DNA of 64,000 nt from Pseudomonas sp. NFIX28. Lineage in GTDB: Bacteria > Pseudomonadota > Gammaproteobacteria > Pseudomonadales > Pseudomonadaceae. The DNA lies in contig NZ_FNPW01000005.1 in NCBI RefSeq assembly GCF_900107395.1, positions 210,602 through 274,601 of the forward strand, given 5' to 3'. Of the stretch, positions 43,849-52,579 are shown piece after piece (within the stretch, counting starts at the first letter, position 1; the number at the start of each line of letters is the position of its first letter). Under the pieces are notes generated by a model. It did not search any database and had not been told where the DNA came from. It worked only from the letters and a program-made list of their open reading frames with translations. Made by a program: the position numbers and the translations under genes.

Positions 43849-45807
43849 GTGAGCGAACTCATTCGCGTACCTGACATCGGCAGCGGTGAAGGTGAAGTAA
43901 TCGAACTGTTTGTGAAGGTCGGCGATCGTATCGAAGCCGACCAGAGCATCCTGACGCTGGAATCGGACAAGGCCAGCATGGAAGTGCCGGCACCGAAGGC
44001 CGGCGTGATCAAGAGCCTGAAAGTGAAGCTGGGCGACCGCCTGAAAGAAGGCGACGAGTTGCTGGAACTGGAAGTCGAGGGTGCCGCTGCCGCGGCGCCA
44101 GCGGCCGCCGCTCCGACTGCCAAGGCAGCTGAAAAACCAGCCGCCGCACCGGCTCCGGTTGCTGCGCCTGCCGCAGCGCCTGCCACTGCCTCGGTCCAGC
44201 AGGTCCACGTGCCGGATATCGGCTCGTCGGGCAAGGCCCAGATCATCGAGATCCAGGTCAAGGTCGGCGACACGGTCGAAGCCGACCAATCGCTGATCAC
44301 CCTGGAGTCCGACAAGGCCAGCATGGAAATCCCATCGCCAGCCGCTGGCGTGGTCAAGGCCATCAGCGTCAAGCTCAACGACGAAGTCGGAACCGGCGAC
44401 CTGATTCTGGACTTGGAAGTGGCGGGTGCTGCGGCACCGGCTGCTGCCGCGCCAGCCCAGGCCGCTGCACCTGCCGCCGCTGCTCCGGCGCCAGCCGCTG
44501 CCGCTCCGGCCGCACCGGTAGCCGACAGCGTCCAGGACATTCACGTTCCGGACATCGGCTCGGCCGGCAAGGCCAAGATCATCGAAGTCCTGGTCAAGGC
44601 TGGCGACAGCGTCGAGGCCGACCAATCGCTGATCACCCTCGAGTCCGACAAGGCCAGCATGGAAATCCCATCGCCAGCCGCCGGCATCGTGGAAAGCGTG
44701 GCGATCAAGCTGGACGACGAAGTCGGCACCGGCGACCTGATCCTCAAGCTGAAGGTCAAAGGCGCGGCACCTGCTGCCGCCCCGGCTCCAGCTGCCGCGG
44801 CTGCGCCAAGCGCTCCGGCACCTGCCGCTGCTGCTCCGGCTGCCGCTGCACCTGCTGCCGCACCGGCCGCCGCACCTGCCAAGCCTGGCGCCAAAGTTCA
44901 TGCAGGTCCTGCAGTGCGCCAACTGGCCCGTGAGTTCGGCGTTGAGCTGAGCGCTGTTGGCGCCAGCGGCCCGCACGGCCGCATCCTCAAAGAGGACGTG
45001 CAGGTTTACGTCAAGGCCATGATGCAGAAGGCCAAGGAAGCTCCGGCAGCTGCCGGCGCAACCGGTGGCGCGGGCATTCCGCCGATTCCAGTGGTGGACT
45101 TCAGCCGCTTCGGCGAGATCGAAGAAGTACCGATGACCCGCCTGATGCAGGCTGGCGCATCGAACCTGCACCGCAGCTGGCTGAACGTGCCTCACGTCAC
45201 CCAGTTTGACTCGGCCGACATCACCGAGCTGGAAGCCTTCCGGATCGCCCAGAAAGCCGTCGCAGAGAAGGCCGGCGTCAAGCTGACCATCCTGCCGCTG
45301 CTGCTGAAATCCTGTGCGCACCTGCTCAAGGAACTGCCGGACTTCAACAGTTCGCTGGCGCCTAGCGGCAAAGCGATCATCCGCAAGAAGTACGTGAACA
45401 TCGGCTTCGCGGTCGACACTCCGGATGGCCTGCTGGTACCGGTGATCAAGAACGTCGATCAGAAGAGCTTGCTGCAACTGGCTGCCGAAGCCGCTTCCCT
45501 GGCCGAGAAAGCCCGGACCAAGAAGCTCTCGGCGGACGACATGCAGGGCGCCTGCTTCACTATTTCCAGCCTCGGTCACATTGGCGGCACCGGCTTCACG
45601 CCGATCGTCAACGCACCGGAAGTGGCGATCCTCGGCGTTTCCAAGGCAACCATCCAGCCAGTCTGGGACGGCAAAGCCTTCCAGCCGAAACTGATGCTGC
45701 CGCTGTCGCTGTCCTACGATCACCGCGTAATCAACGGCGCCGCTGCTGCACGCTTCACCAAGCGTCTGAGCGATCTGCTGGCGGATATCCGCACCATCCT
45801 GCTGTAA
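43849..45807 (+). CDS. aceF: Dihydrolipoamide acetyltransferase AceF (PDH E2)
   Basis: AceF forms the core of the pyruvate dehydrogenase complex. The 652-residue protein has three lipoyl domains with the modified lysines at K41, K156 and K268 (each in ESDKAS), separated by Ala/Pro-rich linkers. Then comes the E1/E3-binding domain (VHAGPAVRQLAREFGVEL, about 347-385) and the catalytic domain. The active site reads YDHRVINGAAAARF with His625 and Asn629; Asn replaces the Asp of many E2 enzymes, as in Azotobacter vinelandii E2p. Start is GTG after GAGGAG. Tandem hairpins follow the stop. Confidence 0.97.
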   Translation: MSELIRVPDIGSGEGEVIELFVKVGDRIEADQSILTLESDKASMEVPAPKAGVIKSLKVKLGDRLKEGDELLELEVEGAAAAAPAAAAPTAKAAEKPAAAPAPVAAPAAAPATASVQQVHVPDIGSSGKAQIIEIQVKVGDTVEADQSLITLESDKASMEIPSPAAGVVKAISVKLNDEVGTGDLILDLEVAGAAAPAAAAPAQAAAPAAAAPAPAAAAPAAPVADSVQDIHVPDIGSAGKAKIIEVLVKAGDSVEADQSLITLESDKASMEIPSPAAGIVESVAIKLDDEVGTGDLILKLKVKGAAPAAAPAPAAAAAPSAPAPAAAAPAAAAPAAAPAAAPAKPGAKVHAGPAVRQLAREFGVELSAVGASGPHGRILKEDVQVYVKAMMQKAKEAPAAAGATGGAGIPPIPVVDFSRFGEIEEVPMTRLMQAGASNLHRSWLNVPHVTQFDSADITELEAFRIAQKAVAEKAGVKLTILPLLLKSCAHLLKELPDFNSSLAPSGKAIIRKKYVNIGFAVDTPDGLLVPVIKNVDQKSLLQLAAEAASLAEKARTKKLSADDMQGACFTISSLGHIGGTGFTPIVNAPEVAILGVSKATIQPVWDGKAFQPKLMLPLSLSYDHRVINGAAAARFTKRLSDLLADIRTILL

Positions 45808-45813
45808 GGCCCC

Positions 45814-45903
45814 GGCCGGCTCCCTTGCTGGGGGCCGGCCGTTGCACCCTTTTCGAGCGCCACGCTCGTACCTCAACCCCGCCGATCTGGCGGGGCTTTT
45901 TTT
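45814..45903 (+). terminator. Tandem hairpins ending the aceEF operon
   Basis: First hairpin 45814-45840 has an 11-bp stem (GGCCGGCTCCC with its complement). The second, 45877-45903, is a classic rho-independent terminator: stem CCCCGCC / GGCGGGG followed by CTTTTTTT. Confidence 0.9.
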
Positions 45904-45980
45904 GCCGGAAAATCGCTGCAACCAGCAGCCAAAGCCCGGTAAATCGCCCGCAAATATAGTTTTCAGAAATCTCGCTTTCT

Positions 45981-45988
45981 GCCGATAA
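45981..45988 (+). promoter_or_regulatory. Sigma-28 (FliA)-like -10 element upstream of dipA
   Basis: GCCGATAA matches the flagellar sigma-factor -10 consensus exactly, about 125 bases before the dipA start. The -35 position (TAAA expected 15 bases upstream) is poor (TTCA). Candidate only. Confidence 0.35.
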
Positions 45989-46112
45989 ATTCTTATAGCA
46001 CTTAGCCTTCATCTCACTTGTCAGTCAGTGCGGCATGATGCAACCTTGCCGCAGGCAACAGTAAAGAGGGCGTGAGCCCGGCGCGATCAGCATTTACCAA
46101 GCGAGTTTCCCC

Positions 46113-48806
46113 ATGAAAAGCCAACCCGATGCCGCCAGCCGTATGGTGGCCGAGGTAGTGACGCAGTTGCCCGTGCCCTCGCGGCTGGGCATGCTGCGTT
46201 TCGAACGGCTGAATGAAGCTAGCTGGGCCCTGCTATTTCTCGACCCCAATTGTGAACGCCAATTCGGCCTGCCCGCCGTCGAGCTCTGCGCCCTGGTCGG
46301 TTCGCCCTATGCCAGCCTGATGGAACCGGAAGCCCGCTATCAGTTGCACGATGCGATCCAGCAACAGCTGACCCACAGTTCGCACTATCTGATTCGCTAT
46401 ACCCTGCACACCGCCAAAGGCTCACTCAGCTTGCTGGAGCTCGGCGAAGCCTACAAACAGCACAACCGCCACCTGCTGCGTGGCTATTTCCTGGTGGTCG
46501 ACGGCCTGTTCGACAACGAGCAACAACTCCCGGCCCCCGACCTGGAAACCCAGAACAGCCGCCTGCAAATTGCCCTGGAGCTCAACCAGCGCGCCCAGCA
46601 GGAACAACTCCAGCACCTCGAACGAGTGCGCGCCCAGCAAGACCTGATCCTGCTCCTGGCCCGCCAGCGCTACAGCGCCAACAACTCCTTGCTGGAAGCC
46701 GCCGAGCTGATCACCCGCAGCGCCTGCGACATCTATGAGATCGACTACGCCAGCATCTGGAACCTGGAAGACCAGTCGCTGGTGCCCATCTGCGTGTATC
46801 ACCGCGACCGGCAGGAATACATCCTGCCGGAGACGATCGACGCCAGCGAATTTCCCGATTACCTCGAGGCCCTGCACACCAGCCGGGCCATCGACGCGCA
46901 CAACGCCATGCGCGACCCGCGCACCCGGGAAATGGCCGAAAGCCTGCGCCCGCGCAATATCAACGCCATGCTCGACGCCAGCATCCGCATCGACGGCCAG
47001 GTGGTCGGCGTGCTGTGCCTGGAACAAGTGGGCACCACCCGCGCCTGGCAATCCGATGAAATCGCCTTTGCCGGCGAGTTGGCGGACCAGTTCGCCCAGG
47101 TCATCAACAACCACAACCGCCGCACCGCCACCAGCGCCCTGCACCTGTTCCAGCGCGCGGTCGAGCAAAGCGCCAACGCCTTCCTGCTGGTCAACTGCGA
47201 CGGCGTGGTGGAGTACGTCAACCCCAGCTTCACCGCGATCACCCAATACAGCACCGAGGAAGTCCACGGCCATCGGCTGGCGGAACTGCCGGCGCTGGAG
47301 AACCTCAGCGAGCTGCTGTTCGATGCGCCCTCCAGCCTGGCCAAGAGCAACAGCTGGCAGGGCGAGTTCAAGAGCCGGCGCAAGAACCTCGAGCCGTACT
47401 GGGGCCAGTTGTCGATTTCCAAGGTCTACGGCGACAACCGCGAACTGACCCACTACATCGGCATCTACGAAGACATCACCCAGACCAAGCTCGCCCAGCA
47501 GCGCATCGAACGCCTGGCCTACACCGACAACCTGACCAACCTGGGCAACCGTCCCGCCTTCATCCGCAACCTCGACGAGCGCTTCGCCCGCGACAGCGAC
47601 AGCCCCATCAGCCTGCTGCTGGTGGACATCGACAATTTCAAGCGGATCAACGACAGCCTCGGCCACCAGACCGGCGACAAACTGCTGATCAGCCTGGCAC
47701 GGCGCCTGCGCAACAGCCTGAGCCCGAGCGGCAGCCTGGCGCGCTTCGCCAGTAACGAGTTCGCCGTGCTGCTGGACGACACCGACCTGGAAGCCGGCCA
47801 ACAGATCGCCAGCCAGCTGCTGATGACCCTCGACAAACCGATGTTCGTCGACAACCAGCTCATCAGCGTCACCGGCTCCGTAGGCCTGGCCTGCGCCCCG
47901 CTGCACGGCCGCGATCCGCAGACCTTGATGCGCAACGCCGGCCTGGCGCTGCACAAGGCCAAGGCCAACGGCAAACATCAGGTGCAGGTATTTACCGAAG
48001 CCCTGAACGCCGAGGCCAGCTACAAGCTGTTCGTGGAAAACAACCTGCGCCGCGCCCTGACCCAGAACGAGCTGGACGTGTTCTACCAGCCCAAGCTGTG
48101 CCTACGCAGCGGGCGCCTGTTGGGCATGGAAGCGCTGCTGCGCTGGAATCATCCGGAGAAAGGGATGATCCGTCCGGACCAATTCATCAGCGTCGCCGAA
48201 GAAACCGGCCTGATCATTCCAATCGGCAAATGGATCGCGCGCCAGGCCTGTCGCATGAGCAAACAGCTCACCGCCGCCGGCCTGGGCAATCTGCAGGTGG
48301 CGATCAACCTCTCGCCCAAGCAGTTTTCCGACCCGGACCTGGTGGCGTCCATCGCCAGCATCCTCAAGGAAGAACAACTGCCCGCCTCGCTGCTCGAACT
48401 GGAACTGACCGAAGGCCTGCTGCTGGAAGCCACCGAAGACACCCACCAACAGCTCGATCAACTGAAAAAGCTCGGCCTGACCCTGGCCATGGACGATTTC
48501 GGCACCGGCTATTCGTCGCTGAGCTACCTGAAGAAATTCCCGATCGACATCATCAAGATCGATCGCAGCTTCATCCATGAAATCCCCGCCAACCAGGACG
48601 ACATGGAAATCACCTCGGCGGTGATCGCCATGGCCCACAACCTGAAAATCCAGGTGGTCGCCGAAGGCATCGAAACCGCGGAACAGCTGTCGTTCCTGCG
48701 TCGGCACCACTGCGACGTCGGCCAGGGCTACCTGTTCGACCGTCCTATCCCCGGCTCGGAGCTGATCGACAAGCTCAAACGCTATCCGCGCGGCCCAATC
48801 GCCTGA
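46113..48806 (+). CDS. dipA: Cyclic di-GMP phosphodiesterase DipA (PAS-GAF-PAS-GGDEF-EAL)
   Basis: An 897-residue cytoplasmic sensor enzyme degrading c-di-GMP. Order: N-terminal PAS-like domain (about 25-145), coiled coil (150-190), GAF domain (190-335), PAS (350-465), GGDEF (475-635) and EAL (655-890). The diguanylate cyclase motif is degenerate, ASNEF at 546-550, so that domain should be inactive but may bind GTP. The EAL domain is intact: E673-A674-L675 in GMEALLRW, then LTLAMDDFGTGYSSLSYL and KIDRSFI, and GIETAEQ. This is the composition of P. aeruginosa DipA (also called Pch), an enzyme tied to biofilm dispersal and chemotaxis. Located before msrA as in that species. Confidence 0.93.
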   Translation: MKSQPDAASRMVAEVVTQLPVPSRLGMLRFERLNEASWALLFLDPNCERQFGLPAVELCALVGSPYASLMEPEARYQLHDAIQQQLTHSSHYLIRYTLHTAKGSLSLLELGEAYKQHNRHLLRGYFLVVDGLFDNEQQLPAPDLETQNSRLQIALELNQRAQQEQLQHLERVRAQQDLILLLARQRYSANNSLLEAAELITRSACDIYEIDYASIWNLEDQSLVPICVYHRDRQEYILPETIDASEFPDYLEALHTSRAIDAHNAMRDPRTREMAESLRPRNINAMLDASIRIDGQVVGVLCLEQVGTTRAWQSDEIAFAGELADQFAQVINNHNRRTATSALHLFQRAVEQSANAFLLVNCDGVVEYVNPSFTAITQYSTEEVHGHRLAELPALENLSELLFDAPSSLAKSNSWQGEFKSRRKNLEPYWGQLSISKVYGDNRELTHYIGIYEDITQTKLAQQRIERLAYTDNLTNLGNRPAFIRNLDERFARDSDSPISLLLVDIDNFKRINDSLGHQTGDKLLISLARRLRNSLSPSGSLARFASNEFAVLLDDTDLEAGQQIASQLLMTLDKPMFVDNQLISVTGSVGLACAPLHGRDPQTLMRNAGLALHKAKANGKHQVQVFTEALNAEASYKLFVENNLRRALTQNELDVFYQPKLCLRSGRLLGMEALLRWNHPEKGMIRPDQFISVAEETGLIIPIGKWIARQACRMSKQLTAAGLGNLQVAINLSPKQFSDPDLVASIASILKEEQLPASLLELELTEGLLLEATEDTHQQLDQLKKLGLTLAMDDFGTGYSSLSYLKKFPIDIIKIDRSFIHEIPANQDDMEITSAVIAMAHNLKIQVVAEGIETAEQLSFLRRHHCDVGQGYLFDRPIPGSELIDKLKRYPRGPIA

Positions 48807-48875
48807 CAGCGCCGTAACAGTCGGGCAAACTGCATGTCTACTTACTGACTCCCAACCTGACTGAGAGGACTGATC

Positions 48876-49523
48876 ATGGTTCTGCGCTCGGAAATCCTGG
48901 TGAACAAAAACGTGCTTCCTACCAAAGAACAAGCTCTACCTGGCCGCGAAACCCCGATGACCGTGCCAGCCGAACACTTCGTCAATGGCAACCCGCTGCT
49001 GGGCCCATTCCCGGGCAACGTGGAATTCGCCATTTTCGGCCTGGGTTGCTTCTGGGGTGCGGAACGCAAGTTCTGGCAGCGCGAGGGCGTGTTCAGCACG
49101 TCGGTGGGCTATGCCGGCGGCTTTACCCCGAACCCGACCTACGAAGAAGTCTGCTCGGGCCTGACCGGCCACACCGAAGTGGTGCTGGTGGTCTACGAGC
49201 CGGAGAAAGTCAGCTATCAGGAATTGCTGGCGATGTTCTGGGAACTGCATAACCCGACCCAGGGCATGCGCCAGGGCAACGACATCGGTACCCAGTACCG
49301 CTCGGTGATCTATGCCACCAACCCGACCCAGCTGGAGCAGGCCAAGGCCAGCAAGCAAGTGTTCCAGGCCGAGCTGACCAAGGCCGGGCTTGGCAGCATC
49401 ACCACGGAAATCGAAGAGGCCCCGACCTTCTACTACGCCGAGGCCTATCACCAGCAGTACCTGGCGAAAAACCCGGAAGGCTACTGCGGGATCGGCGGCA
49501 CTGGCGTGACCTGCCCGATCTGA
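48876..49523 (+). CDS. msrA: Peptide-methionine (S)-S-oxide reductase MsrA
   Basis: MsrA repairs oxidised methionine using thioredoxin. The 215-residue protein has the catalytic motif GCFWG with Cys58 and resolving cysteines near the C-terminus (Cys204 and Cys213 in [15 protein letters not shown]). Other family segments are [34 protein letters not shown] and [10 protein letters not shown]. It is a class with an N-terminal extension of about 45 residues, as in other gammaproteobacterial MsrA. It lies 69 bases after dipA, so it may share its message. Confidence 0.97.
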   Translation: MVLRSEILVNKNVLPTKEQALPGRETPMTVPAEHFVNGNPLLGPFPGNVEFAIFGLGCFWGAERKFWQREGVFSTSVGYAGGFTPNPTYEEVCSGLTGHTEVVLVVYEPEKVSYQELLAMFWELHNPTQGMRQGNDIGTQYRSVIYATNPTQLEQAKASKQVFQAELTKAGLGSITTEIEEAPTFYYAEAYHQQYLAKNPEGYCGIGGTGVTCPI

Positions 49524-49526
49524 CCG

Positions 49527-49627
49527 GTAGCCGCTGACGAGGCACGAGGCTGCGACGCGTTCCGCAGGAGCGCCCTCGGGGGCCGCTTCGCTGCCCATCG
49601 CAGCCTCGTACCTCGGCAGCGGCTACG
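49527..49627. repeat. REP-like inverted repeat variant
   Basis: Left arm GTAGCCGCTGACGAGGCACG and right arm its imperfect complement ending CGGCAGCGGCTAC. The arms differ from the other copies in carrying ACGAGGCACGAGG instead of CCGCAGG. It fills the convergent gap between msrA and rlmJ. Confidence 0.8.
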
Positions 49628-49635
49628 ACCTCACA

Positions 49636-50472
49636 TTATTCGGCGATCAGCCAATCCATCTGCCAGCCGCCCTGGGTCTGGCCCAATTTCTGCGCCAGCC
49701 ATGGCAGCAACTCGCGCAATTCCTCTTCCAGCCCCCACGGCGGGTTGGCAATCGCCAGGCCCGAGCCGTTCAGGCTATTGGGGGTGTCCAGCGGGTGCAC
49801 CAGCAATTCCACACGCAACAGCTTCGGCGCGCCGGTACCGGCCAAGTCCTGGTAGAAGCGGCGTAGCGCCCGCTGATCCTTGACCGGGTACCAGATGGCC
49901 GCCACGGTCTGGCGCATCCGGCCGATGGCCTCTTTCAACGACGCGGCGCAACGCTGCATCTCGTCGAGCTGTTCGAACGGCGGATCGATCAGCATCACCG
50001 CGCGCTTTTCGGCCACCGGCAACAATGCCCGCGCCACATGCCAGCCCTCGCCCAGATGCACCGCCACCCGGCGATCGCCCTTCATGTTTTCCTTGAGCAA
50101 CAGCCCGTCTTCGGGATGCTTCTCGTTGAGCAACACACGGTCCTGGGGACGGGTCAGGCGGCGCGCCAGCTCGGGCGAACCCGGGTAGTAACGCAGCTCG
50201 CCATCGGGGTTCATCTTGTGCAGCACAGCCATGTAGTCGGCGGTCAGCGCAGGCAGGTCCTGCTCGCCCCACAGGCGCGCGATGCCTTCCAGGTATTCGC
50301 CGGTGCGGTTGGCCTGATCGCCCTGGAGGTCATAGAGGCCGATGCCGGCATGACTGTCGAGGTAGGCGAACGGCTGCTCCTTGCGCGACATCAGGGCGAT
50401 GAGGCGGGTCAGGGTCAGGTGTTTGAAGACGTCGGCGTGGTTGCCGGCGTGGAAGGCGTGACGATAGTTCAT
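49636..50472 (-). CDS. rlmJ: 23S rRNA (adenine(2030)-N6)-methyltransferase RlmJ
   Basis: RlmJ methylates A2030 of 23S rRNA using SAM. The 278-residue protein starts MNYRHAFHAGNHADVFKH, the conserved RlmJ N-terminus, and has the Rossmann SAM-binding DSHAGIGLYDL near residues 42-52. The catalytic motif DPPFE lies near residue 162, with VKDQRALRRFY after it. The start at 50472 is set by this N-terminus; an upstream ATG adds eight residues. Converges with msrA. Confidence 0.94.
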   Translation of the reverse strand: MNYRHAFHAGNHADVFKHLTLTRLIALMSRKEQPFAYLDSHAGIGLYDLQGDQANRTGEYLEGIARLWGEQDLPALTADYMAVLHKMNPDGELRYYPGSPELARRLTRPQDRVLLNEKHPEDGLLLKENMKGDRRVAVHLGEGWHVARALLPVAEKRAVMLIDPPFEQLDEMQRCAASLKEAIGRMRQTVAAIWYPVKDQRALRRFYQDLAGTGAPKLLRVELLVHPLDTPNSLNGSGLAIANPPWGLEEELRELLPWLAQKLGQTQGGWQMDWLIAE

Positions 50473-50536
50473 GGTTGCTCCTGCGCAGGGGCGCAAGTTT
50501 ACCTTGTAGCGGCCCCGTCGTCAGGTCAGGGCGGCG

Positions 50537-50567
50537 CCGTACCCGGCGCAGGCGACGACGGGTACGG
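50537..50567 (-). terminator. Inverted repeat between DUF1937 gene and rlmJ
   Basis: Stem CCGTACCCG (50537-50545) pairs with CGGGTACGG (50559-50567), with outer GGCCCC/GGGGCC arms extending it. It lies 13 bases beyond the DUF1937 stop. No T-run is present. Confidence 0.45.
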
Positions 50568-50579
50568 GGCCTGGATAGC

Positions 50580-50936
50580 CTAGAGGAATTCCTTGCTAAC
50601 CTCCGACCACAGGCTGACACGACGCCCGGAGGACTCGAACACCTCGATTTCCCGCTTGATCCCACCACTGTCCTTCCAGCCCGGCAGGTCCAGCACGATC
50701 AACTCGTCCATCATCGCCATGTACAGCGCATCCACCGGCGCCCAGAGCTTGCCGATGCTGGCGCTGTCCTTGCCGTTGAAGCACAGGTTGATCGGATGGG
50801 ACATGCTGACCTGGCTGAACACCGCGTGTCCGGCCTCGAGGATTTGAGCGGCGACCTGGTTGCACTGTTCGAAGCGCTGGCTGACGACCGCAGGTTCGGG
50901 GTGGCTGTAGGGGCAGGCGAGAAAAATCTTGCGCAT
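50580..50936 (-). CDS. DUF1937 family protein
   Basis: A 118-residue cytoplasmic protein with the DUF1937 pattern: MRKIFLACPYSHP at the N-terminus, then FEQCNQVAAQILEAGHAVFSQVSMSHPI and a C-terminal MMDELIVLDLPGWKDSGGIKREIE. The fold resembles nucleoside 2-deoxyribosyltransferases, with the Asp/Glu in DSGGIKREIE near the presumed active site, but activity is not established. AGAGG precedes the ATG. It starts 36 bases after the EutH-like gene on the same strand, so it could be co-transcribed with that permease. Confidence 0.85.
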   Translation of the reverse strand: MRKIFLACPYSHPEPAVVSQRFEQCNQVAAQILEAGHAVFSQVSMSHPINLCFNGKDSASIGKLWAPVDALYMAMMDELIVLDLPGWKDSGGIKREIEVFESSGRRVSLWSEVSKEFL

Positions 50937-50972
50937 GGTGACCTCTGTTGATAGGAAAGGGTGCGAACCGTT

Positions 50973-52208
50973 TCAGGTTCGCGCAGGTTGCAGGGTAAAT
51001 GCCGCGGCTTGTTGCAGTTCCTGCGCTTCGTAGCGCTGGGCGGCCGGGACGGATATACGGGTGGCGATAGCCACGGCCAGCAGGCCACCGAACAGCTTGC
51101 CGATGAGAATCGGCAGGATCAGGCTGGGCTGGAAGTTGGCGGTGAAGGCCAGGTGATCACCGATCAATGCCTGGGCGCAGACACCCAGGGCCACGCACAG
51201 CACCTTGTCCCGGGCATTCATCTGCTTGAACAGGTGGAAGGTGGCAATGATGTTGGCAAATACCATGATGAAACCGGCAGCCCCGGCGCTGGACAGGTTC
51301 AGCTGGCGCCCGAGGAATTGCATGGGCTTTTTGCAGTAGCGCTGGAACAGGTAACAGATCGGAAAGGTACCGGCGAGCATGATGCCGATGTAGCCGGCGA
51401 TCTCGATCGCGCGAAACAACTCTTTCTCGTCGGCGAACATCGGGTCGAACCCCCAGCCGCCAAAGGTCAGGCTGAAAAACTTGGTGAAGTGCTCGACGAT
51501 GCTCAGGGCCAGGATCAGCTTGATCGCCGCATCCATGATCTTGCCGAACACCAGGAAGCCATTGACCATCATCTGCGGCCGATAACGCAGGCCGGCCGCC
51601 AGCAGAAAGCAGAAGACGAACAGCGGCGCCAGCAGCTTGAGCATGTCGACGACCCCCAGGGAGAGGTAATAGAGGGCTTCGGCGTTGGTCGAGACGATGT
51701 CGCGCACCGGCAGTTGGGTGGCCGTTATGATCATCAGCGACGCCAGCACCGCGAACGGGATGCTGATCAGCCCGGCCATGGCCCCCAGTGCCAGGTATTT
51801 GTGGTCCTTACGTTCGAGCATGGTCAGGCCGACCGGGATCAGGTAGACGATGGTCGCGCCGGAGGTGTAGCCCACCAGCATCGCGGTGATCCACAGGTCA
51901 CGGTTGGCGGTCAGGGCGTTGGCCAGCTGGTAGCCGCCCATGTCCACGGCAATGATCGACAGGGCGGCGATCGACACGTCCGAACCCATGGCCTGGAAAA
52001 ACGGACCCAGGCCGTGGGAGATGCCTTGGGATAGATAAGGAATGGCCACCATGATTCCGGCCTGCGCCAGGAATACCGGACCGATGGAATGAATGCCGTT
52101 GACGAATTCCTTACCCAGGCCGCTCTCCGGCTTGATGATCGAAGCCAGGGCGCCGACCACAGCCCCGAGCATGATCAGGTAAATGACGTAGTTTCCAAAT
52201 TCAGCCAT
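50973..52208 (-). CDS. eutH: EutH-like permease
   Basis: An 11- to 12-segment inner-membrane protein of 411 residues related to ethanolamine transporter EutH. Shared segments are SIIAVDMGGYQLANAL near residue 85 (EutH: LLACDMGGFFLA), a GATIVYLIPVGL stretch, KYLALGAMAGLISIPFAV near 137, and GDHLAFTANFQPSLILPILIGKLFGG near 355. EutH carries ethanolamine; here no ethanolamine lyase or carboxysome genes are nearby, so the substrate may be another amino alcohol or polyol. It diverges from a DeoR regulator and an oxidation/kinase set. A sigma-54-like element lies upstream (52331-52317). Confidence 0.83.
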   Translation of the reverse strand: MAEFGNYVIYLIMLGAVVGALASIIKPESGLGKEFVNGIHSIGPVFLAQAGIMVAIPYLSQGISHGLGPFFQAMGSDVSIAALSIIAVDMGGYQLANALTANRDLWITAMLVGYTSGATIVYLIPVGLTMLERKDHKYLALGAMAGLISIPFAVLASLMIITATQLPVRDIVSTNAEALYYLSLGVVDMLKLLAPLFVFCFLLAAGLRYRPQMMVNGFLVFGKIMDAAIKLILALSIVEHFTKFFSLTFGGWGFDPMFADEKELFRAIEIAGYIGIMLAGTFPICYLFQRYCKKPMQFLGRQLNLSSAGAAGFIMVFANIIATFHLFKQMNARDKVLCVALGVCAQALIGDHLAFTANFQPSLILPILIGKLFGGLLAVAIATRISVPAAQRYEAQELQQAAAFTLQPART

Positions 52209-52579
52209 GTTCGCTCATCTCTCTGCGCATCACTCATGGGGGGCCCCGCCATGGACTGGGGCTAATGCCGGTTTGCCCTCGATAGTCCTGACGGCAAACC
52301 TCTAACCAAGGACATGGCATTTCCTGTGCCACAATGTGTATTAGTTGTGGTTTTTACCGACAAACCAACCTGATTCAGTCATATTGATTTCCACGAAAAT
52401 CTCCATCACCAATAGGAACCGGGACAGATCCATGACTGATTGATTTGTTAAATCTGCACCTGAATGTTTAAATCGCCCCTCATACCTGCCCGAATTGTCA
52501 CCCATATGGAACAAAGGTGTGTGTAAGTAACAAAACCTGCCCATTTGTGTGGCGAAGTAGCACTGAATGGAACATCGAC
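52209..52579. promoter_or_regulatory. Divergent control region of the EutH/FGGY cassette
   Basis: 371 bases, AT-richer than the flanking genes. It should contain the promoters of the EutH-like gene (minus) and the DeoR-type regulator (plus). The left half holds the sigma-54-like site; no clear operator for the DeoR protein could be assigned by eye. Confidence 0.6.
52317..52331 (-). promoter_or_regulatory. Sigma-54-like -24/-12 promoter for the EutH-like gene
   Basis: On the minus strand TGGCACAGGAAATGC fits the -24/-12 consensus TGGCAC-N5-TTGC with correct spacing between GG and GC (10 bases); one of the -12 Ts is A. It would give a leader of about 95 bases. Confidence 0.4.
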
